Source of the DNA: Plazaster borealis
Taxonomy: Eukaryota; Echinodermata; Asteroidea; Forcipulatida; Labidiasteridae
Direction: 5' to 3'
DNA length: 64,000 nucleotides
Assembly (NCBI GenBank): GCA_021014325.1
Contig: CM037459.1
Coordinates: 11,627,501-11,691,500 of the forward strand
The stretch's first letter is position 1, and the number at the start of each line of letters is the position of its first letter. Positions 11,258 to 21,607 of the stretch are shown piece by piece. The translations under genes and the position numbers were made by a program. The notes beneath the pieces were generated by a model that saw only the letters and a program-made list of their open reading frames with translations, did no database searches and was not told the origin of the DNA.

Positions 11258-11994
11258 GTAAGTTGAATAGTCTCTTCTCTAATCTGTTTTCTTATATAGC
11301 AATGTTATCTGTTAAGGTATTGGGTGGTTTTCTGGAATCTTCAAAAATGAAATTTATATCAAGCTTGCTTTTCGAGTTCAAATCTGATAAAAATCTTCAC
11401 CTTGCGCTCTGTTAAAAAGGTTTGCTTGAACCGATCATGTTTTTAGGCGAAATGGATTGTTTCTATAGCTGGTTGGTAGGCAAATGCGGGAATTAGATTT
11501 ACCATTATTAAACAAGCTAGACAAAATATTGAAAGATCTGTTCTGAATTTTGTTTAGACTACCATTTAAAATGTGTGATTTCCTGTAATTATAAGAAAGC
11601 AGGCGCGTAGCACGTATAGCAGCAGGGATGGCCGGCTGGATGACCACGGTCGCCTCACTTTTTGCTCGTATTTGGCTTATTCAAGAAATCAGACATAAGA
11701 AAATGTTAAACTAAAAAAGGCCTACAATCAAGTCGTAGTGGTGAGTCTGGATCTTCTTCAGTTCTTAAAAAATATTTAAGCCTATAAGATTTGTCAGGAA
11801 ACGTAGGTAAAGATGGAACATTTTATTGGTTTCGTTAGCCTACAGTGGAAATTTTACAGCGTCTGCACAGCACACGATAATCAAACCAACATATACAGCT
11901 AACATTGTCCAAATTCTTGGGAGGAATGATAATACCCCTGCCTAGCCGTTGTCGTGGTTAAAGGATACTGTGGTCGGGATTTGTATACGGATTA

Positions 11995-12010
11995 GCGCCA
12001 CTAGAGGGAG
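11995..12010 (+). promoter_or_regulatory. CTCF-like site in intron, alpha2
   Basis: Exact GCGCCACTAGAGGGAG, identical to alpha1. The GC-rich island also recurs upstream in this intron at about 11599-11674. Confidence 0.35.
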
Positions 12011-13532
12011 TGTAACAAAATGGCTGTCCCACTTTTAAACACCTTGCTACTTGCCTGTAAGAAAGTATAGTATACAAGTCTAACCGGTTGCAATAGTAAG
12101 TTATTCAGTAACGAGATTCAATTGCGCACTTCACAATAACTTTTACTTTATAACAACTGATTTGAAGACGAATACAAATGAAAATTGTCTCCGTCTTTAT
12201 TTACCCAGTCAAAAGACAAAAGACAGGGTTTGGATTTATTTCAGTTTAAACTTGTGTTTATTGTTCCTAATAATAAATACACTGTTGTATTCCGAATGAA
12301 TAAATAATGGGCTTGTAATCGGTTTCTACTCAATGGACATTGTTAGTGCCGTCAATGTGTACTTTGTTCTCCCAAAACATTTGGAGAATAAAATTGTTTC
12401 TCCAAATCATATTGAATTTAGTATAAAATCAACTGTTGGGGACAGTTTTCCGAATTGATGAACAAGGGGCTGGTTGGTATTAGTTTCTTCACAACGGACA
12501 TTGTTAGAAAAAAATAGCGCGCTTGTGGAAAAAAGAATTTGTCTCAAATTCATCCTTTAAAAAACCCTTTGGATCATCCAGTATTGTCTTGAAATATTGC
12601 CCAACTGTTGAGTAACATACAATTACAGACTCACTGTAATTCAAACGAGCTTTGAGAAAAATGAATACTCAATTTAAACCTTGTGCTACGGGTTATAGTA
12701 AATAAATACAACATTGGATGTGGATTAATTACATTGCACCGCTGCTCAGTCATTCGTTCCGATCTTTTGAATGAAAATTAAACACCGATTCTGGTTTTAA
12801 ACCTGCAAATAATGCTGGACAAGAACTACTCGACGATTCCATTCAAACCCTAGTTAGAGCATTTTTTCGTCTAGTAAGGTCAGCAAAAACAGGAGGGTCA
12901 AGTCTGAGGAGGGAGCGGCTGTAACTATTAATTTATTTATTTATTTATTTACGTTTCAAAGCACTGCAGTCATTTACTCGACTGAAACCCAGAATACTCC
13001 TTGACTTTAAAATCACATTTGACCCACAGGCCAATCCACATGGCAGCAGAATTATTGTGGATTGTATACGGGGTAACCTTGAATAACTGTGTGCCGCACA
13101 GTCATTAAAGCCTTGGTTGACATGCATTGTTCATGACTCTTGAGATTACGTTGAGAGTGTGTTCACTTGAGAGAGTGTCCAGTCGTCAAAAAATTGTCGT
13201 AATACAAAACAAACTTATATAAAAACAACAGTTGTAACCAGTCAAACCATTATAAACAATTAATCAAATTATTTGTTTATTTATTTGATTGTTTGAGTTA
13301 TACCACAATTCAACCGAATTGTATAGCAGAGAAATGGTTGTACAGAAATGATTGCAACAATCAGGGAATAATTGCAAGAAATCTGACTTCAGATTTTAAG
13401 TATACCGATAGAAATCCATACGATTATGCGAAATGTATTAGAAGGAAAGCCAATTGGTCAAAACTTTAAAGACACACGTCTCACAGTTGGTTGGTTGGCT
13501 GATTTATTTGATACATGTTTAATGTTATGCAG

Positions 13533-14342
13533 ATGTGGGGCTTGAAACAAGTTCTCCTGTTTCTGACAGTTTTGAATCTGATGGAGTTCAATGCTAGCAT
13601 GACGTCACCGGAAGAAGGAACGTCAACTGGTCCATGCTGCCCAGTCAGTCCTGCAGGAGTTCCTGGTATTCCAGGACTTCCGGGACCATACGGGCCGGCT
13701 GGGAGTAAAGGAGACATGGGGTCTTCTGGTGATGTAGGTATGCACGGAGCTAAGGGAGATAAGGGATCAGACGGGTTGAATGGGGAACGAGGCGCTACAG
13801 GAGAACCCGGCCAGAAGGGAGAACAAGGTGTCGGTCAACCAGGTAAACAAGGACCTCAAGGACTGCCAGGAATTGCTGGTTTGATGGGAGAGAGAGGAGT
13901 ACCAGGACCATTTGGACTAAAGGGTCAACAGGGTGAATGTGTTGAGCGCACTCGACGGGTGGCCTTTACTGTAGTCAGAAACACTGATTTTCTTCGAAGC
14001 AGTGATAGTCTGCCCTTTGATAAAACAATCTTTGAACAAGGCACCCACTTTGATTTGCAAACAGGCACTTTCACGTGTAATGTGACTGGTACCTATGTAT
14101 TCATGTTTTCAGTTTTGAAAATGGATAGCTCAAGTAGGGCTTACGCTAATCTGATGAAGAATGGTAATATTATTGTAACGGGATATGCCTCAGGCGTTGG
14201 TAATTACTTGCAAACAGGCAACAGTGCAGTTTTGTTTTTACAAGAGGGTGATCGAGTTTTCTTAAAGACATATGGTTCCTTGTACAGTCACGATTACCAT
14301 TACAGTTCATTCAGTGGGTTCTTGCTTTATGGCGAGAACTAG
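13533..14342 (+). CDS. Secreted collagen-like C1q-domain protein, gene 2
   Basis: Same 269-aa design as gene 1 with no frame damage. Head differences from gene 1 include NTDFLRSSDS for NTSFNGNSDS at 150-159, DSSSRAYA at 198-205, and KTYGSLYSHDYHYS in the last variable segment. From about 14215 to the stop it is identical to gene 4, and the match continues far into the 3' flank, a sign of recent conversion or exchange. The start sits on ATGCAG|ATG as in gene 1; the alternative ATG is at 13515. AATAAA at 14476-14481 lies 134 bases after the stop. Confidence 0.93.
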   Translation: MWGLKQVLLFLTVLNLMEFNASMTSPEEGTSTGPCCPVSPAGVPGIPGLPGPYGPAGSKGDMGSSGDVGMHGAKGDKGSDGLNGERGATGEPGQKGEQGVGQPGKQGPQGLPGIAGLMGERGVPGPFGLKGQQGECVERTRRVAFTVVRNTDFLRSSDSLPFDKTIFEQGTHFDLQTGTFTCNVTGTYVFMFSVLKMDSSSRAYANLMKNGNIIVTGYASGVGNYLQTGNSAVLFLQEGDRVFLKTYGSLYSHDYHYSSFSGFLLYGEN

Positions 14343-15139
14343 AACATATCACTATGTCCAGTATCACAGAATATTACAATTAATTGATCGAAAGGGGTGA
14401 AGCAGCTTTATTTATTGGAATTAAGAGCATGATTAAGATGATTTTGAAGAACAATTTTTTTGAGCGAGTTTCTGAAATAAAGAATTTTAACGAACTCAAG
14501 TCTCAAAGAATAATTGCACGACGACAGTTTGAGATTTTAATCAAACCAACAAAGTTTCCGTTCCAGTGGTTGACAACTTTCATGGTAGTAATCGGGAGAA
14601 AACAACGATATTTTTGTTTCACGAGTTCTTAGTGCATGTTTACACATTACCCATCGATGAGAAATACACTGAAACGAAATCTATTTTGCAGAACATGTTG
14701 GTTAAAAAAGGAGTACAACATAAGTTTTTTAAAGCTTGGACAATGTTCTAAGCTCGGACAATATTTAGAAAAAAAATGTTTATAACGGTGTAGGGGTGAA
14801 ACACTTCAACATAGATAGAGCCATCCAATAATGATTACAGTGAATGAATCCACCAGGCCATGGTTAATAAATAAATATAAATTACTTGAATAATTTCACA
14901 AGGAAGAAATAAAGCTTTAAAAGATAACATCAAGTTTTATTATCGTTTTCTCTCGAGTATTCCAAGTCTTCCTTTAATACACATTGCTTATCTCAACAAC
15001 GATTTACCTCAAATCATTCAAAATATAATTACTATTTTGATTTCATCCATGGCAACATTTTTTTAAATCATTATTGTCCTCAGTGTTGGCTCCCGACTGA
15101 AAAGGAAACTTAGTAACGCTTATAACTTGTGCATTAACT
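14343..15139 (+). repeat. Gamma-type 3' flank, near-identical to 43248-44044
   Basis: Differs from the 3' flanks of genes 1, 3 and 5 but is almost the same, base for base, as that after gene 4. Only scattered substitutions were seen, for example at the T/C in AACATGTTGG and in the last 150 bases. Two small frames here are identical in the two copies only because the DNA is; nothing supports them as genes. The match ends at a joint into C1q coding sequence at about 15140. Confidence 0.8.
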
Positions 15140-15238
15140 GAAGGTGATCGAGTTTTCTTAAAGACAGCAGGTTCCTTGCACAGTCACTTTTACCAGTACA
15201 GTTCCTTTAGTGGGTTCTTGCTTTATGGCGAGAACTAG
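15140..15238 (+). pseudogene. C1q gene 3' fragment
   Basis: Encodes only the last 31 residues of a C1q head (from GDRVFL to FSGFLLYGEN) plus the stop at 15236-15238. The segment HSHFYQYSSF matches no intact gene here exactly, so it is the remnant of a further family member. It is joined on its left to gamma-type flank where both sequences carry a short CTGA(A)GGT match. On its right it continues with ordinary alpha 3' flank. Confidence 0.9.
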
Positions 15239-16009
15239 ACAATATCACTATGTCCAGTATCAAATAAAATTACAATTAATTGATCGAAAGGGGGTGAAGC
15301 AGCTTCAATTATTGGAATTAAGAGAATGGTTAAAATGATAAAACTTGAGAAACTGTTCAGTGTAACCTATAGCTTAAATTAAACATTGCATGGCTAATAT
15401 CACTATAGTTTTGTCAAATGAATTTGATACATTTTAACATTTACGGCTGATATAATCGCTTTAGTAGAATAATGTCGCCAACACGAGTTTCAAGAATTTT
15501 GAAAACCATATACTTGATTTTTTAAATAAATAACTAAGCATTTACATTAAATTTGAAAGCAAATTCGTTAAAATGCTACACTGTTTTGAACAAATGAGAT
15601 TGTTTATCAGTTCAAAAGGTATAGAAGCTTTTCATAACATAGGGTTAAGTTTTAAGAGTCATTATATGTAGTCCTACCTAATTGATGAAGGATTAGATAG
15701 ATGACATTTTTAACATGGAATGTCAAGGTTAGATATGGTGTTCGCATTGTAAAAACACCTCATCTAATATTTCTATGAAATAATGGTTGAGTTTTGAGAA
15801 TTTAAGCAAACCAACAAATAATCTGTTCTAATGGTTGACAATTCTTTTAGTAGTAATTGTGGCAAAGCAACAATATTCTTGTTACACGAGTTATTGGTCA
15901 GTGAATGAATCCACCAGGCCAAGGTAAAATAGAAATACATAACAATTACTTGAACAAATGCACAATAAAGAAATAAAGCTTAAATAGGATAACATAAAGT
16001 TATATTAAG
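15239..16009 (+). repeat. Alpha-type 3' flank after the C1q fragment
   Basis: Collinear with 6227-6995 after gene 1 (shared landmarks: the AATTGATCGAAAGG stretch and AAGATATAGAAGC-like text). No gene seen. It breaks off at TTAAGT, where a LINE fragment begins. Confidence 0.75.
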
Positions 16010-16455
16010 TGGAGGAGCTTCGTCTATGGCTTTCGAACAACATGCTTAAACTTAACGACTCTAAGACCGAGTTCTTTATTGCTGCATCCCCACACAACAT
16101 GAACAGGCTATCTAACACCACCATACAGATCGGGTCAGCTGAAATTATTCCATCTCCAACCATCAATAACCTTGGTGTCACTTTCGATTCATCCATAACC
16201 ATGTCAGATCATGTCACATCGCTGTGCAAATTTGTTAACTTTCTTCTGTGGAACTTGGCAAGAATTCGCAGGTTTTTGGACCGTGACGCTTGTTCAAATG
16301 CAATGCGGGCTCTTGTACTTTCAAAGTTGGACTACGCTAATGCACTCCTTTCGGGATCTAAGCAAAAAGATGTGGCTCGTTTGCAGCGCCTACAAAACCG
16401 GGCGGCCCGCATTGTATTCCAGGTTCCACGTTGTTTCAAAGTTTTAAGTCTTGAA
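16010..16455 (+). mobile_element. CR1/L2-like LINE fragment
   Basis: An open frame (to 16506 if host sequence is included) encodes the end of the RT palm and the thumb region of a LINE: LKLNDSKTEF, NNLGVTFDSS, LSKLDYANALLSGS, LQRLQNRAARIV. The YADD part upstream and the HWLP region downstream are missing. No poly-repeat tail is seen. The insertion replaces unit sequence equivalent to about 6995-7868 of the first unit, so it probably arrived with a deletion. Confidence 0.85.
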
Positions 16456-16897
16456 AGCGTTTCAATTTGTTTACTTGGGTCATTAAAGAAGAAACTTGCT
16501 CAATGAACTTATACAAGTATCACATTGGTTAGAGCTTATTTAGGACTCTGCAAAGATTAATGCAATATTCGGCTGGATTCAAGTTTTAAGGAAGATTTGT
16601 CTATGACGCCATTTTAATCAACCTGAAATTTCAATACACTTCATTTGGAAAATTTGTTTCTATGTAATTAAACAATTTTCGATGAAAAATGCCAATGATT
16701 ACATTGTTAAAACTATGAAAAGGACAAAGTGGACTGACAAAGTATAAGAAAGATAATGTAAACCAAATAACTGCAATGAACATTACCACGCCCTAACCAT
16801 ACTTTGACATTATACACAAACAATTACTGAAACGAAATCCTATACAAGTCTCATTATTATAAATAAATCAACGTAATTATATCACTGAAAGTATTCA
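16456..16897 (+). repeat. Beta2 remnant
   Basis: Matches beta1 from about 7868 to 8285 and then stops before exon B. The rest of this beta unit, including exon B, is absent and replaced by the next element. Confidence 0.7.
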
Positions 16898-17437
16898 TGT
16901 CGACGGCGTTTTCACGAACCGGCGAATCCGCCCACGCAGCTGAAAAACAGCGTTTTGAGAAAAACGCTTTTGAAGTTGGTCACATTTAAAAAATGTGTTT
17001 TCGCCGGTCTTTTAATTGAAAGTGTTAAATATTGTTTAGTGATACGGTAGTGTATAAGTTAAATAACATGACTAGATACTTATTTCTTTATTGTGATGCT
17101 TTGTTAGATTGCTGGATTCGCCGGTTCGTGAAAACGCAAATTGCTGTAAACACCGGATTCGCCACACACAGGGCGCGGATTCGCCGGTGACGACGTTGAC
17201 AAGCGCGCTTAAGCGGTAGCATTACAAATTAACCCTGGGGAAAAGGTTATTCGCCGGTTGGTGAAAACGCAAATCCGTGAAGCTGACTGATTCGCAGTTT
17301 ATGCAATTAGCGTATTTAAAAAAATACACGCTTTCGAGACTAAAAACTATGCAGAATTGTTAAGGACACCAAATACAATTAAAAAAATGCAAAAAAATTA
17401 AAATGCTGTAAAAAAAATGTTTGCACGGATTCGCCAC
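16898..17437 (+). mobile_element. Unknown GC-rich inserted element with repeated GGATTCGCCGGT
   Basis: Sequence found in no other unit of the window. A 24-bp perfect inverted repeat lies at 16906-16929 and 17114-17137. A further near copy of the same word is at 17249-17274, and partial copies occur at about 17158, 17178 and 17430. It ends at ATTCGCCACGG, where alpha sequence resumes. No open reading frame of note. It may be a MITE (16906-17137) plus flank, or several nested small elements; the family is unknown to me. Confidence 0.5.
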
Positions 17438-17584
17438 GGTTTATTAATACAATCTTAGGCAATCTTTATTGCTTCAATTTTCTATGCACAACATCTCAAA
17501 GATAAATGCAGTTGATTAAGACAGCATTAAACATACAGAATAACCTACTAGAATAGCTTTACAACCAATTTCACAAATGATTTT

Positions 17585-17674
17585 AGCGCCCTCTACCAGG
17601 TCTGACTCACATCTAAGGTAAGGCTAATATCCTATCGTGTATGCCTATCATACTATGACTGGCTCAAAGCTAAG
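17585..17674 (+). promoter_or_regulatory. Exon A upstream region, alpha3
   Basis: Variant AGAGGGCGCTA (minus strand), which still fits a CTCF-like core, and TGACTCA at 17603-17609. Retained although the coding exon is deleted. Confidence 0.38.
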
Positions 17675-17879
17675 CAAGCCACTCCCACATGTCGGTGACT
17701 TTCAGCCCAACAATGTGTGACAGACAGCGACGGTTATCACACACTGGAAATGTCACTGATTTGGAAACTTTCAAGACGTTAAAAGGAGAAGCTACCAGAT
17801 CCACAGCTCCAAAAAGCCATTCAGTATTGATGATCAAGATTACAACACTTAACAGAAACAGATCAAAAGACAAATAACG
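17675..17879 (+). other. Putative 5' exon A, alpha3 (orphan)
   Basis: Ends ACG|GTAAGT. Here the frame from the ATG at 17689 stops with TAA at 17875-17877, two bases before the donor. No C1q exon follows before the next exon A, so a transcript from here would need to read into alpha4 or be noncoding. Confidence 0.5.
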
Positions 17880-18629
17880 GTAAGTTGAATAGTCTCTTCT
17901 CTAATCTGTTTTCTTAAAATAGCAACGTGGTAACTGTTAAGGTATTGGGTGGTTTTCTGGAATCTTCAAAAATGGTGGCTGAAATTTATATCAATCTTGC
18001 TTTTCGTGTTCAAATCTTATAAAAATCTTCACCTTGCGCTCTGTTAAAAATGTTTGTCTGAACCGATCATGTTTTTGAGCGAAATGGATTGTTTCTATAG
18101 CTGGTTGGTAGGCAAATGCGGGAATTAGATTTACCATTATTAAACAAGCTAGACAAAATATTGAAAGATCTGTTCTGAATTTTGTTTAGACTACCATTTA
18201 AAATTTGTGATTTCCTGTAATTATAAGAAAGCAGGCGCGTAACAAGTAGCAGCAGGGATGGCCGGCTGGATGACCACGGTCGCCTCACTTTTTGCTCGTA
18301 TTTGGCATATTCAAGAATTCAGACATAAGAAAATGTTAAACTAAAAAGGCTTAAGATCAAGTCGCAGTGGTGAGTCTGGATCCTCTACAGTTAAAAAAAT
18401 AAATGTTTTAACTTATAAGATCTGTCAAAAAACGTAGGTAAAGATGGAACATTCTATTGGTTGCGTTACCCTACAGTGGAAATTTTCAGCGTCTGCACAG
18501 CCCACGATAGTCATACCAACATAAACAATATATAACATTGTCCAAATTCTTGGGAGGAATGATAATACCCCCTGCCTAGCCGTGTGCCGCGGTTGAAGGA
18601 TACTGTGGTCGGGATTTGTATACGGATTA

Positions 18630-18645
18630 GCGCCACTAGAGGGAG
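18630..18645 (+). promoter_or_regulatory. CTCF-like site in intron, alpha3
   Basis: Exact GCGCCACTAGAGGGAG, about 55 bp left of the RTE insertion. The GC-rich island lies upstream at about 18231-18306. Confidence 0.33.
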
Positions 18646-18704
18646 TGTAACTAAATGTCTGTACCACTTTTAAACACGTTGCAGTTTAAACTGTTGTTTC
18701 ATCA

Positions 18705-19064
18705 TCAAGTCGAGCGCCATGTAGAAGCTCGAGCCTGCCCAGTGATTTTTGTCCAGATGTTTCGATCCAGCATGCAGGAGCGTAGTTCCTCAGCGCTGAC
18801 CAAGCCGGTGTCTCGTTTCAGGGTGTCTACGAAGGAAAGACATCTTCTCCCACGAGAAGCCTTGCCTTGTGTGGGCTCCCAGAGGATGGTTGGGCAAGCT
18901 ACAAGCTCCGAGTGGCGTACACAGTGCCCAGCAAGCTTGAGGCGTCGTTCGCAGATCTTTTCTGTAGCCTTTGGCCAGCCAGCATACAGGTTGGAGTTTT
19001 TCATATGGTCCTGCCAGGAGATGTTTAGGGCCATACGCAACATCCTGGTGTAGCAACCATCCAA
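18705..19064 (-). pseudogene. RTE C-terminal domain, displaced by a frameshift
   Basis: Continuation of the preceding frame after the one-base loss. It holds the RTE-specific C-terminal region, with RRLKLAGHCVRHSEL and a basic GKASRGRR stretch, and ends at the TGA that begins the TGA-repeat tail. Not a separate gene. Confidence 0.88.
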
Positions 19065-21607
19065 AGACTTTCCATCTTGGTGGTGAGGGTCCAGGTCTCA
19101 GCTCCATATAGTAGTACTGCCTCTACTGTTGACACAAATAGTGACCTTTTCAGCCGGTCACTAAGTGTTGATGACCAAACCTTTTTCATGCTGTGGAGCA
19201 CGGACCATGCCTGTCCCTTTCGAATCTTCAGGTCTTTTTCACTGGAGTTGATCCAGGATCCAAGGTATTTGAAGTCAGATTCAAAATGGAGTGTTGTGCC
19301 GTCCCTCGTGTGGACATGGGGGTCATTGATGTTGTAAGCGATCACCTTGGTCTTTTTTGTGTTCAGATGGAGGCCAACTTTCAGGCACTCCTCCTCGACC
19401 GACAGTAGCAGGTCCTGAGCCTGCTCGATTGTGTTTGAAACCAGTGCGATATCATCCGCAAAATCCAGGTCAGTGATTGTCACAGGAGGCACACGTCGGC
19501 TCTTACGGGGAACTAAGGTGAAACCCAGCTCCTCTTCTTTACCGACGATTGCCTTTCTCAGGGCATGGTCAAGGACAATGATGAAGAGGAATGGGGCCAA
19601 TGTGTCACCCTGAAGTACTCCAGCTCGAATGGGAAAGAAACCAGTAACACCATCTGGTGAAGTGACCTTTGCCCTGGTGTTTGTGTAGGTTGACCCGATC
19701 ACTTCAACTAGCCTGTTGGGGAGCCCGTAGGCAGTGAGGATGTTCATCATCTTGTCCCGGTGGATCGTGTCAAACGCCTTACGGAAGTCGATAAATGTGA
19801 TGACTGCAGGAAGATGTTTGTGCCTGACTCCTTCAATGATTCTCCTCAGCGCAATGATGTGCCCCACCGTTGACCTCTCTTGCCGGATACCATTCTGCTC
19901 CACCCTTAAGAGCGGGTCTAGCACTGGCCGTATCCGGTTAAGTATCATGCGGTTGAAGGTTTTGGAAACGATAGAGGTGAGACTTATCCCTCGGTAGTTG
20001 TCCGTGCATGTGAGGTCACCAGACTTTGGAACCGGGATGATATTGATTGTGCTCCACTGATCTGGTGCTTCTCCCTTCTCATATGCACAGTTGATGAATT
20101 CAAGCATAATGTCGTTGATGGGGACATGCTTTAGGACTTCTGGGACAACACCATCCTCCCCGCAGGCCTTTCCACCCTTGAGACCACTCAGTGCTTTGGA
20201 ATACTCTTCCTGGCTGAAGGGACTATCCTCAATGTCTAGATCAATGAACACTTGTTCTACCTCCTCCTGAGCTTCAAGCACCGCTGGTGTGTCTTCAAGT
20301 AGGTTTTTGAAGTGACGATACCATGCATCTACCCGTTGCTCATCGGTGTCTCCCTTGATCTGAGAGGGCTTGGATGACTTTTTACCAGTGATCTCGTTGA
20401 TCAGTTTCCAGCTCAATGCATGTTTTTGGTTGATATGAGCCCGTTCCACTTCACTGATTTTCTGGAATAGTACCTCCTCCTCTATAAGGTCGTAGGTTTC
20501 AGCTAATGCCTTTTTCCTGCTAGCATATTGTTCTTGTTTGTTGCCGCTGTGATCTGCTACTAGGGAATTGTAGGCCAACTGCATCTCCTCCCTTGCTCTG
20601 ACGACACGAGGATCCCTTGAGGCTTTCGCACTCTTTTTTACCTTTGGAACCTTGTCCATGCAGATCTCTGCCGCCTCCATATTTGCTTTAATGAATTTCC
20701 CATAGCGACAGGTTGCAGACTCCTCATCCTCAGTCAGTACCAGGAACCGATTGTGAACTTCTATGGCGTACCTTTCCTGAAGATCACCGTCTCCTTTGAG
20801 TTTCCCCCACTCAAAATTAACCTTTCCAATGGCTGCCTTACGCGGAGATCTGAGGCTAAGACGCACCTTCGTCACCACAACTCTATGGTCTGAACCAACT
20901 GAAGAGAACGTATTGTGGGCACAAGAGTCAAGTATGCTGTTCCGCCATTTACGTCTGGTGAGGATGAAGTCGATTTGGGCCTTAAACCCGGATGGAGACA
21001 ACCATGTCCACAGCCTTCCCTTACGCTTTTCAAACTGTGTGTTATTGGCGAGAAGAGAGTAGTCCTCAATCAGCTCTAGCAGACGCTTCCCATTGTCATT
21101 GGCAACTTGATGGTAGGTGAAAGGAGCATCCCCCAGTCCCAGACGGGCATTGAAGTCACCAAGGATTGCAAGAAAGTGATGCTGAGGGACAGCCTCTACT
21201 GCTTGTCTTAGAGCATTATAAAATGATATCTTTTCGTCCTCCTGTGCTAGAAGGGTTGGCGCGTAGGCCACTATGGTAGTTAGAATTGGGTTTCCTTTGA
21301 AGGAGGCAGTAATTACCCTATCAGATAACCGGGTAACGCTGATAAGCATCCTCTGTGCATCCCTGTTGAGCATGAGGCCAACACCACCAGTTGCTGCCTG
21401 GGCTTCATTTCTCCAAGCCGATGTTGTAATAAGGTAGTATTCCTCGATCATCTTGGTTACCACCGTTTCCCTCATGTCATCAGTGTGCACCCTCCTATGC
21501 TCCTGGATCCCACACGCTGCCACTCTGTATTTCCTCATCCTGTCCACTAGTTCCTTGGCACTCTTATCCTCTCTGATTGTTCGAACATTCATGGTAGCAA
21601 TAGACAT
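19025..21607 (-). CDS. RTE endonuclease-reverse transcriptase (frameshifted near its end)
   Basis: 860-aa frame. Residues 1 to about 250 form an apurinic-type endonuclease with NVRT near 7, QEH at 35-37, LGDFNARLG at 149-157 and SDH at 239-241. The RT covers about 470-780 with FIDFRKAFD at 605-613, GVLQGD at 663-668 and the catalytic FADD at 716-719, all intact. After KMES the frame goes wrong: one A is missing in a short A run (plus-strand position about 19069-19071). The proper C-terminal domain continues in another frame at 18705-19064 (LDGCYTRMLRMALNISW, ERRLKLAGHC, LWEPTQGK), characteristic of RTE. The start is the first ATG before the endonuclease motif. Confidence 0.92.
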   Translation of the reverse strand: MSIATMNVRTIREDKSAKELVDRMRKYRVAACGIQEHRRVHTDDMRETVVTKMIEEYYLITTSAWRNEAQAATGGVGLMLNRDAQRMLISVTRLSDRVITASFKGNPILTTIVAYAPTLLAQEDEKISFYNALRQAVEAVPQHHFLAILGDFNARLGLGDAPFTYHQVANDNGKRLLELIEDYSLLANNTQFEKRKGRLWTWLSPSGFKAQIDFILTRRKWRNSILDSCAHNTFSSVGSDHRVVVTKVRLSLRSPRKAAIGKVNFEWGKLKGDGDLQERYAIEVHNRFLVLTEDEESATCRYGKFIKANMEAAEICMDKVPKVKKSAKASRDPRVVRAREEMQLAYNSLVADHSGNKQEQYASRKKALAETYDLIEEEVLFQKISEVERAHINQKHALSWKLINEITGKKSSKPSQIKGDTDEQRVDAWYRHFKNLLEDTPAVLEAQEEVEQVFIDLDIEDSPFSQEEYSKALSGLKGGKACGEDGVVPEVLKHVPINDIMLEFINCAYEKGEAPDQWSTINIIPVPKSGDLTCTDNYRGISLTSIVSKTFNRMILNRIRPVLDPLLRVEQNGIRQERSTVGHIIALRRIIEGVRHKHLPAVITFIDFRKAFDTIHRDKMMNILTAYGLPNRLVEVIGSTYTNTRAKVTSPDGVTGFFPIRAGVLQGDTLAPFLFIIVLDHALRKAIVGKEEELGFTLVPRKSRRVPPVTITDLDFADDIALVSNTIEQAQDLLLSVEEECLKVGLHLNTKKTKVIAYNINDPHVHTRDGTTLHFESDFKYLGSWINSSEKDLKIRKGQAWSVLHSMKKVWSSTLSDRLKRSLFVSTVEAVLLYGAETWTLTTKMESLWMVATPGCCVWP

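Larger units (their letters stand above)
10328..14342 (+). repeat. Repeat unit alpha2 up to the end of gene 2
   Basis: Follows alpha1 closely for the whole upstream region, exon A and intron, making these two neighbours among the most similar in the array. The segment 10328-10963 is AT-rich upstream sequence with no gene seen. Its 3' flank switches to a different subtype after the stop codon (see 14343-15139). Confidence 0.8.

Noticed and set aside
14384..14751. Two small frames, identical in the gene 2 and gene 4 flanks
   Set aside because: Identity reflects a recent exchange tract in which all DNA is alike; there is no domain, signal or conservation in other units.
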